From Azadirachta indica (Eukaryota > Streptophyta > Magnoliopsida > Sapindales > Meliaceae), in assembly GCA_022749755.1 (NCBI GenBank), contig CM040447.1, positions 14,917,087-14,981,086 of the forward strand: a DNA stretch of 64,000 bases, read 5' to 3'. This document shows, piece after piece, positions 50,829 to 61,600 of the stretch. Numbering within the stretch: position 1 is the first letter of the stretch; every line of letters starts with the position of its first letter. The notes beneath the pieces are model-generated. The model saw nothing but the letters and a program-made list of their open reading frames with translations. It was not told the origin of the DNA and did no database searches. A program made the position numbers and the translations under genes.

Positions 50829-52997
50829 TTACACTTTGTCATCATGGAACCACCACCTCGTCTCCTTTGGAGATCGGCCATTTCTACAGTTCTTAACATA
50901 GCGATCATTATCTTCAGGGCGTTGCTGCAAAGCCAGATCAAGATGCGTCAAATTCACGGCAGGAAAATATTCTTTAAATGAAGAAATATATTTAGACAAC
51001 CATCCCCTAAAATTTTACAAACCTAGAATGATACGATCCAAAATCACATACTGAAACAAAGCGGTCACTTCTTAATTAGAACCATTCAACAAAATGATGA
51101 GTAGAGGCCCAAGACAGTTCACATCATAAAACACCAATGAAAGTGACATTACAATCGAGGGGAATAGACATAGAAGTTCAAGTGAAAATGAAATCAAACC
51201 TTCACAGTGGAGCTTGATAGCATGGAGAGAATGCTGATACAAATGGAACTAACTGTCATGGCTGGGGACCATGAATCATACAGGATATCTACAAAATAGA
51301 AGGTAAAAGTTACACATATGTTAAAATGCCAGTTTTGATGCAACATATTTAAGTATGCCTATACTAAGGAGCTCAAACAAGATAAAATACAAAAATTGAA
51401 ATGGTTTTTGAGAACCCTGTACAAAATTAGCTCAGACAAGAAATTAAGAAACAAGTAGCTCTGTTCCTGTCTTTGTTTCCATTTTGGTATATGGGGATTT
51501 CATCATATTATAGCATTAATGATCATCATATCCAAACACCTATAAACATGAAGAGAACAACCTTTATCAATTAGCCATAGCAAGTCAGTAAACAAAGTTC
51601 CCGGTCTCACCGAGTAGACAGCCAAACCAAACTTTAGCAAATATTAGTGTTAGTTTGTTTGAATGAGAGATTTAATTATGCACACTTCCATAAAGTTGGA
51701 AGGTAAAAAATTAATTTCTCACATCCTTCATATTTAGTTTATTTAGCAGGAAGGACAGGAAGAAACTACATGGTGTAATGTAATATCATTAACATTCACT
51801 TAGTACCAAAGAAATATCTTCTAAAAGAAAGCAGGACAGAGAAATAATAATGAGAATCTGGATATTGTTCAAAATTTACCAACAAGAACATCACTTTCAA
51901 CAAATTAGTGAACCCAATTCATGCAAAAATAAAGAAACAAATAAGCTTTATGATGTGAACAAGAGAGCACATGACTGATATAGAGAAACCTCCAAGCACG
52001 TGGCCCATGATATCTCAACCTAGGACATAAAAAGACGGCAACGGTAGATATATCTTCAAATTTATAATAAAGGTTAAAAGAGAGATATTTATATAAACCA
52101 GATAATTAGCTAACATCTAACATATCAAATTACCTAAGCAAATATGACCATTGCTGTAAATGTGAGGATGAAGGGGAGCCGGATGAAGAAAAATGACCTG
52201 TCAAACCCACCAATAGATATGAAAACAAATTCTCTCTCTCTAAGAACATATAGCAAAATTAAATTAAAGGAACATTTAGAAAAAAAGGGAGAACTTTCAA
52301 CAGATTGATAACTTAAAGTAACCTGGGGGGCTTCCATGGGGTAATGCTCAGGAAAATCAACCTGAAGTTGATAGGTTTCATTAGCGTAGAGAGTCCCTGG
52401 AGCTCCATTAACTTCAATAACCCACCTTTACATTTAAATAACTTTAAATTATCAAACTAAAATAAAATAAAAATTTAATAACAAATAAAACAGAAGGAAG
52501 AGATATCAGCATTTGAAAACCCAAAAGCAAAAACAGAAACGGATGAAGAATGATCAAACGAAACGGTAATTCCTGAACCATAAACTTTAAGTCCTTCTGA
52601 TAACGCAAACAAATAAAAAACAGAACCCAGAAACAGTATGAAGAGTAAGATCTAAATTTATGTATTCCCATGAATCAAAGGAATGTATGTAATGATAAAA
52701 AGAAGAGACAGAGAAAGGTACCTCTGGAGATTATCGGTGACCTTATGTTTGAAACCAGAAGGAGGGTTGACCTGCCACTCCAGAAGCTCCTTCTGAAGGC
52801 GATTGCAAGCAATCTTACTCAAAGCCTGGAGCATCAAAAATTACAACCGCAAAGAAAAATCAGAACACCTAATCATATAAGAATATTATAATAGTAATTC
52901 AATTGAATATTATGAAATTTTGATTTATATATATATTTATTTATTTATATTGGGGAGATTGTACAACCTTGCGAGCGGCAGTGGAGGAGCTAGTCAT
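50829..52997 (-). CDS. UBC16: Ubiquitin-conjugating enzyme E2, UBC15-18 / UBE2W type
   Basis: Six exons in transcript order: 52997-52968, 52825-52722, 52425-52323, 52197-52134, 51288-51200, 50924-50829; 161 residues, exactly the size of the Arabidopsis UBC15-18 proteins. Exon 1 codes MTSSSTAARK. The E2 fold follows with NRLQKELLEWQ (helix 1), YQLQVDFPEHYPMEAPQ, then HPHIYSNGHICLDI with catalytic Cys99. The end RWWFHDDKV is the signature tail shared with human UBE2W, which attaches ubiquitin to protein N-termini. It receives ubiquitin from E1 and hands it to substrates with an E3, in nucleus or cytosol. Family members 16, 17 and 18 cannot be told apart by eye; the D2HGDH neighbour favours a UBC17-type locus. 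Pieces of this gene recur at 39910-41938 and 33830-34085. Confidence 0.95.
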
Positions 52998-55613
52998 GGT
53001 TCGTATCTGAGAATGAAAATGAAGAAGAAAAGGAGAAAGAGAGAGACGGGTTTGGGTTTGACGAAAGAGACAGAGAGAAGCAGAAGCATAAGCAGAACCC
53101 CACCCTCTAATGGTTGATGTTCCCCACCACCACTATCCCACCATATCCCTTTTATATTTTTTCCATTGGACATCTCCTCTCCTTTTTTTTTTTTTGTTTT
53201 TTTTTATCCTAAGAAGAGATTCTACCTTGGTGTAACGACATCGTTTCAGGCAATCTCCATTTTTAACTTCTCGTTTTCTACCGCTGGATTATGTTTTGCT
53301 AATTTAAGTTAGTAATTTGTAATTGAGGACAACTTAAAATATATGTGCGATTATCATTAATTATAAAAATTTTATTCTTTTTCCGCGAAAAATAGACATA
53401 AATTGATGGTGTTGATTGTTTAGATAACATAAATTAATTGTTAAGACAAAATTAAAATCAAATTTAGAGTAAATTTAAATATATTTAATGTTGGATGGTT
53501 GATATTAATCAACCCTCTCTAAGGTATCTCTTGTGTTAATGTAGATAATTATAATTAAACATTTATGACTAAACTACCAGTAGAAGAACTTTATTATTTA
53601 CATTGAAAAGTTGACAAAATTGTCATATCACTTGGTAACAGAATACCTTTTTTTTTTTTTTTTTTTTTTTAATTTTTTGCAATTTCAATTCAAGTTCCAA
53701 TTTTGTATTTTTTTTTTCTTTTACTAATTGAAACATATCTTCTCTGTTCTTTTAGTTTTTGTTAGTAGATTGGATTCTGCTCAGCTGGGCACGGATGTAG
53801 ACATTAAGTGGTTAAAATTTCTTTTACCCTGTTTGCTTCTGCCTTGCAAACATACATGAGATATGTTAGATTTTTGTTTTCTTTTATTTTTAGTTAATAT
53901 AAATATTAGAGAGACGTAGCAGACAGCAGCAAATGAAGCATTGCGCCCAAGGTTTGACTTTGACTAAACCACTGGTTTTTCTTATGACTAAATTAACTTA
54001 ACTGAACCTCCTCCGGTCCCGGGTCTTTTGCTCAATTGAATGCTGGACTACTCAAAAAATTTAATATCCATCACAGCTCTCAGATCAGGTGTTGTCTCCC
54101 TTCGAGCCTTTTAGTCAAACAAATTCAGGTTATGTTTTCCTTTTTTTTTTTTTAATTGATTCTATGTCGCAACAAGAGACTTTGTAATCCCAAATGCATA
54201 AACATTATTTTTAGAATCAACCAAAGCAGGGAAAAACAAATCTTACCGACACAATTTAATCATCAACACTTATTTAAGTCAAATAGATCTATTGTGGGAA
54301 CTCTTTTATCTTCCTACATAGTAATTACGAGCCTGAAAATTACTTTCATGATTATAATAAACGCCGTTTTAGTCTAAATATTGGATTTCAAACGTTCCAA
54401 AATATTAATATTATTTCAATAGAGATATAGTGGAACTACTTCGCCGTTACGCCTACTTTTTCTTTCTTTCCTTTTTTTTTTTTTTAACCTTTTAATAGTT
54501 CCACTATTATTTTCTCCGGGTTGTTTTCTTTAGGATTATTTACACTTGACACCAAAAACCAATAAGATAAGCCAAGAATTTGATATTAACATTTTGCCTC
54601 TAAGCCATCCAGGCAGTCTTTTGACTTATCCTCCAAGCTTGTTTTCTGTTTGAAAACGCTTTTGGCCGAGAAAAATTAGGGATTAGCATATTCTAGTCTT
54701 CGTTAATGGGAATGTTCCCCTACAAGTTGTCTATTGAAACAAAAAAAAAAAAAAAAAAAAAAAACTTTGGATATGGAAAATGAAAATGCAAAAGACATTA
54801 AAGTAAGGGAAAACGTTGACAAATAAGGATCCAACGATATTCCATCAACACAATTTGGACATTTTTGTAATTGAACTAAAGGGATGGATATATTCCTTCA
54901 AGATTGCTTTTACCTTGCTTTAATCCGATGCTTTTGCGGTTTTCTTTCGGCTGCATGGGATATAAAAATATAGAATTTGTACCTAGACAAGTGAAAATCG
55001 AGGGCCCATGTCAAAACATCCTGGAACCACAAATAAAGAAAAAAAAAAAAAGGCCACTATACCATTCAGCTTGGAAGCTTAAAATTATCCAATACCAGAA
55101 AAATAAAATCATATAAAATAAACCCTTAAAACTGATACTTAAGTCTGCAACTTGGGCCGATACACTATGTAACTTGCTTTAGCTTTCCACTGCATCGAGA
55201 AAAATGTAAACAGGACTTGAAATGGAAGGTAGATTTATCAAAAATATCACACTCAGAAAAGATTGATAACATTATTGGATGAAAGCTGCTTCACTTTCAA
55301 CATTCTAAACACAACGTGATACATAATCATCTTGATTGTATGTTTCTCGCTTATTCCTTACCCTCAATTCCCACTAGAAAATCAGAAGCTCTACCCTTTT
55401 TAACCCACAAAACTTCGTTGGATTCTGCCCGTGGCCCTTTCATGGCCCCCTTCATATGTTTCCAATTCCAATAATTTGTAATCTTAGGCACTCTCCCTCT
55501 CTTTTTAATTTTCATTTTGGATAAGTCCATCTTTCCCCACAAGCATGCTAGATATTACGCAATAAAGGAACCATTCTTCAGAAAGGACATGGTATGTCAA
55601 TAAACTTTCTACC
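52998..55613. other. Intergenic DNA upstream of the E2 gene and downstream of D2HGDH
   Basis: 53000-53130 holds the E2 5' UTR and promoter (GA-rich). Long homopolymers lie at about 53649-53670 (T) and 54741-54764 (A). 55320-55600 may be 3' UTR of D2HGDH; a minus-strand frame at 55351-55542 is in this area and has no recognised domain. No other gene seen. Confidence 0.55.
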
Positions 55614-58600
55614 TCAATGGTAAGAACTGAGGGTGGGAGGTAAAACTTTATATGGGTTGAGTATCCCGTTGGGGTCCAGCAACCTTTTGATTGAGCCCAT
55701 TAGTTGAACCTATATCCAAGTAGATTCTTTGTTTTAGGACTTTGTTCAGAGCAACAAAAATTCATCTTAAAATAAGTCATCATGTAGAAAAATAAAATAT
55801 AAAAATAGGCAAGACTGAAGAAAGCACTCACTGTTTCAGGTGATTTGCTATAAAAAATCTCATTTGCTTTCATCAATCCCAGACCATGCTCCGCACTAAT
55901 GCTCCCACCATGCTTAGATGTCCATTCATAGACATAAGGTTCAATTTGTGCCAAAATCTGCATTGTTACATATCAAGGAATATAATAACAATAATAATAA
56001 TAAATAAGTTATAAAGGAATATCACAAACTCGAGTTTGGCCACAGGAAATTACCATATCATCATAACGCGGAGCTGAAATATTAAGATGTAAATTGCCAT
56101 CTCCAAGGTGACCATAACCTATTACTGTGGCTGTCTCACCTAAAATTTTACAGTATAGATTAAAATATGGATTTTGGACAGTATACAATTGAATACATGG
56201 AATAAATATTAATGTTGCAAAACATGCACGAAATATCAACAGGTCATTCCTAACAACCTAAAGGGCAGATGCGAGGGTTCTTTCTACATCTCACTTATTT
56301 GAATGAAAACTGCATTAGTCCCAGAAGGATCCTGCAAGTCCACATCCAACCCTCAAGAGAGCTTGTCTCGCAAACACACGATATTTCAAATGTATAGTTA
56401 CATAGAAATATAAGTATGCTTACCAAGTCTTAGCCGCATTTCCTCAACAAGATCATACATCTGTTCAACAGGTAATGACAAATCATATTTGTAAACAGCC
56501 CCCGCCTTCATCAATGCCTCTGGTACACCCTATAATCAATAATTTATAAAATCAAGACACATTCTTATATACAGAGAGCCTGGTTTTCTTTTTCTTCACG
56601 CAATTATCAAATCACTACAAGGACCAGTAAGACAAAGACAAATCCTAAGGCATAATTACCCTATATAATTTTTGGGTTAGAAGACAAGAAAAGACAACAC
56701 CAAAGATGGTACATGTTGGACCATGGGTAAGAAAAGATTAAGCTAAACACTTTGCCTGATAGTAAAGATCAATTGATCATTGCAACAATGAGATATCGCA
56801 TATTAGAGTTGAAGATGCAATGAGGATTGGGGGGTAGACCAAAAAAAATAATTAACTTCCATTTTTATAGTCAAGAAGGTGAAGGTAAGGAATCAATAGA
56901 ATATAAGACCTACAGGATATACGATCTTGGCAGAGTAGATATAGGAAGGAGTTACATAGCTGCCCATGGTAACAGAGGTTTTTTTTTTTATTTTTGAAAA
57001 GAACTAAGAACACAGTTGATAAAAGTACTCCATTTCTCTAGTAGAGATCCAGAAAAGTAGGTGGTTGATAATTAGAAGTAAAATGTCCCCAGAGTGATAT
57101 CCCAGTTGATTTGGTCTCTTTTAGTGGAAGCAAGTGGTCAGTGGACTGGTTCCCCCTCACAAGAACCTTGGAAGAGGAATTTATTTATTTGTGTCTGTGC
57201 ATATGGGTGGGGTTGTGTAGTAACCTTAAAAAAAAAAAGGAATTTGCTATAAAATGAAAGCAGAGATTTGAAAAAAATTCTCAGTTTTTGCTTCTGATTC
57301 ATGACGTGGAAGTAATACCAAGAGTAGGAATGTCCCCAAAAGTCATAATCAGTGGAGTTAAAATTTGGAACCTCACGTATTTGCCAGAACGAAGATGCTT
57401 GATTTATGTCTTGTGCAATAACACCATCAGAAATCAATCCACCCTCCATTGAACGAAGAAGGAAGGCCTCCAGCTTCTCTCTGGAGACATCAATATGATA
57501 TAGCGATATCTTAGCATTTAACCATGTTAGCCAACAAGAAGAAAATTCACAAAGCTAACTAAATCACAGAAAGGATATGCAAAATATAAATCCCGTCAAG
57601 TGATGATAAATTAGGAAAATGCAGGAAGAACTCAATTTGTATCGATAAAATGATAAAAAGAGCTGGTGTCAAATGTTTCAGCCAACCTGAAAAGGATATG
57701 GCTAAAGAATATATCCTAGTTTCAGAATCAGTTGGATTTTAAACATGCAGAGAAATCAGGGAACCTATCCCAATATTCTGTATTTTTAAGATGAATATAC
57801 AAGGAAAAAAGAAAAATGTCAAATATTGATCACTTTCTACTTCAGGTAGCAATCCGAATTTGAATTTGAGATAAATGTTGACATGATCGCAAGGTGTCAA
57901 CACTCTATCTGTATTTTAAAAATGAAACGGCTAAAGAATTTCTATGCAAGAGCATATCCTAGTTTCAGAATCAGTTGGTTTTTAAACATGCAGAGAAATC
58001 AGGGAACCTAACCCAATATTCTGTATTTTTAAGATGAATATACAGGAAAAAAGAAAAATATGAAATATTGATCAGTTTCTACTTCAGTTTGCAATCAGAA
58101 TTTGAACTTCGACATAAACGTTGACATGATGGCAAGGTCTTACTTGTCATCTGATTCATCACTGCCCGTTGTCTCAATCAAAACGTAGAAGTTGTGCATT
58201 GAGGAAGGTAAAGGATTCCTAACTCCTTCCAAATGATTTAAAACCTGACACATAAACTCCAGTGAGTACATTCCAAAAATGAAACATAAGATCAAAAATA
58301 GATGCACCAACATCATCTTCTAAAGGAATAAATAACATGGTGATCTCTAAACGAAAATTCCTTATCTAATGAGAAAATAAGTATCCTTGTGACTTAGTCC
58401 AATCAAAAGGTACATAAGACATAAACTTATCAGATATGTTCCAACCTGTCCTGCTCATTATGAAGAATGATGTTGTTGATTACGTGTAAAATACACAGGC
58501 ACACAACTGAACTCAAAACAAGACTACAGGACGTCAATGCCAAATAAATTAAAAATCTTGATATAAATATCATTACCAACTTTATCGGATATTTCATCAA

Positions 58601-61600
58601 AAAGTACATTCAAGTTGACCACCATAGATAAGATTAGCCAGATAATCCCGGAAGCCTCGCAATGGATCACCACCCTCAAAATTAGAGTCATCAAGAGTTT
58701 TCAAAGATGCCATGAATAAGAAAGCACTGCAGTTTTTGTTCATTCAAAAGGTTACGAAACTGTGATAAGGTTTGAGGCCAAATTAAGCTGTACAATGTCT
58801 CGAGTATGAGAAGTTTGCATCAGATTTATAGTGGAGTTCATAACTAAGGTTTAGCACAAGTGCAATTTCTGAGTGATGCATGAATTCAACAGGCAAGAAT
58901 AAGAATATAAGCTACAACAAAAGCTCACCAAATCCATTGACTCGTTATCCAAAAACTCGAATGCAGATAGAATCTCCCCAAGTTTCCTCTTTGCTTCCAG
59001 CAGAAGTTTCTGAATAGCATAATAAAAATAAGGAAGAAAAGGTACCTTTTTGGCTAAAAAAACTAAAAAATTATGAAGCGAGCAAAAAATTACAAAAGGA
59101 AATACAAAGATGAGTCCTAATTCAAGTTCAATCTTCCCACAAGATATATAAGGAAACTTGTCATGGTACAACTTTTAGTAAATTATAACAAAGCTGTCAA
59201 GTGACAATATAAATTGATTGAACTTTGTGATGAAAACCTTGAGCATGCATGCACGATACCAAACCTAAAGTCCAGTTTCCTGCTTGAGCGATTGAAGGTT
59301 TGGCATATAAAAGACCAGCGTAAAGAATCAAGCAATCATGTCAAAACTCAAACAAAATAGACCATGATATATAGAAAATGCCAGCATAAAGAATCAAGCA
59401 TTCGTGTCAAATTTTGAACTGATCAAAGTAGATCTAAACTATAGCCACCAGACCATGTGCAACAAAAAAAGATGATAGTAAGAAGAAAAAATAAAGAATA
59501 ACACTGAATTACATTACAATGGATTGATTTACTAAAATTGGATGGAAACTGGTCATACCTGACAGCTTAAATAATCGCTGCATGCAAGAAAAGCTATATT
59601 TACAGAGGATAGTTTTGGAGGGGTAAGTATCGAAACTTTGGTTACAATTCCCAAGGATCCTTCACTTCCTACATCAAGGAGAGCACAAATACATGGAATT
59701 GATTCCTCACCGAATTATTCTTATTCCACAAATGTCTATATAAACATAGAGTAAGAACATACCTATAAACAAATGCTTTAAATCATAGCCAGTGTTATCT
59801 TTACGTAAAGTCCCAAGCATGTCAAGCACATTACCATTTGCTAAAACGGCTTCAACACCTGTCAGATGAGACAAGATAAAGGAGTTTATGGAAAAAAAAA
59901 AAAAAGAAAGTGAATCAACAAATATTTGAGAGACACAAGAATAAACAGCAAGACAGCTAAAAGAATCGAGTACAATAGAATAAAACAATTGACCACTTCA
60001 ATAGACATCAAAGTTTGATGAAGAATAACAATCCTTACCAAGTATATTCCCATGCAGTGAACCATAACGGACAAGGCGTAAACCACCAGCATTAGTTGAA
60101 ACATTTCCACCAATTTGGCAGCTCCCTTTAGCACCCAAGTCCAGTGGCATAATAAATCTGGACGGAGGACCAATTTACTTTTATAAGCCAAGAATGATTA
60201 TGTCAAATATAGATCTAATGTAAATTAAAATGATGCACAGCTTTGTAAGAAGGAACTGAAGCAGGGAAAACAATTATCACATTTATCAACAATCAGTAGA
60301 TGTTCGCAGTTCTTTTTCAAGGACAGAAAGTAAAAATTCCTATAGCCAGAATCAAATTCTTGTAATATTGTATAATAAAGTTCTTGCTCTCCCAGTAATC
60401 TTCAAAATGTCATGGGTCCTCTTAATGAAAGGATGCATATAGTAGATGTTTACCCATGGTTGTCCAGGAAAGAAATCAGATTCTCCAATATGCATCCTGC
60501 CTCACACACAAGTATACCACTGACCTGAAAAAGAGTATAAAACTGATACATCAAGACCAAGTGCACATTAATGCTGTTGCAACCTCATGAAACATGGAAA
60601 CAACATTTTCTATGATATAAAGCACTACTAGGAAAATAAACCTAGAAATAAAACTCAACAAGACAGTATGGGAAGAACTGCCAGCCAAAATCCAGAAAGA
60701 ATAAGAGCAAAAATTTATCACATGAGCATACTAGAGAGAAAGGGGAGAAAACTGAAACTCCTTAACATAATTGTCTAAAAATTCTACCTTGTCAAAGGTT
60801 ATTATGTTATTCATTGAACCCATATTGACAATCACCTGCAGAATCATAGGAAGAGATATTACAAAAATAGATTTGTCAATGAAAAGTTGTTCAATATTTA
60901 ATAGGTTTCAAATATAATGCAAGAACAAGAACACCATTTCATTTGGAAAAGAAAGTGAGAATATTACTTATTGGTAGTAGAACAACAATATTACCTCATC
61001 AAAAACAGGAACACTTCCACCAACAAGACCAGTATTTCCACCTTGGGGAACAACAGCCAAATGCCTGGAATCACAGTATTTCATGATCTGAGAGACCTGC
61101 AAAAGGAAATTGATAAAATTATTCACAAAGACCCTCAATTCTGTAACAAATCTCACAATTGCAAAAGGCTACTCAACCTATTATTGAATAAGAATGAAAC
61201 AACAAAACAAATAAGTAAGCTTGCCAAAGCGATAAGACACAAACAAAAATGTTTCTCAACAGCTCTGCCATGGGAGAGCTAGGAAACATGCAAAGTCTCC
61301 ATATCATGACATTGGTACTTTAGAGGTGCAATGTTGGAAACAACCATAGCTGAACAAGGACGCAAGAGATATATCTAGAAACGAAAGAAAAGGGAATATA
61401 TTTAAGATTAGCAAAGGGCCAAAGCTTTATACTGTCACCTGCAACAAAATAACAATTCCTACATTCATCAATGACACTTAAGCAATTAACATATAAAGTA
61501 TCCACAAAACTCTGTGAAATCTAGACAGGCAGTAATGATGCGATAGCAGGATCACACTAAACCACCAATGCAGTTGTAAAAATTTGATTTGATGAAATGC

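Noticed and set aside
55351..55542. 63-codon basic frame after the D2HGDH stop
   Set aside because: Lies in the likely 3' UTR on the same strand; no domain and no splice or promoter signs.
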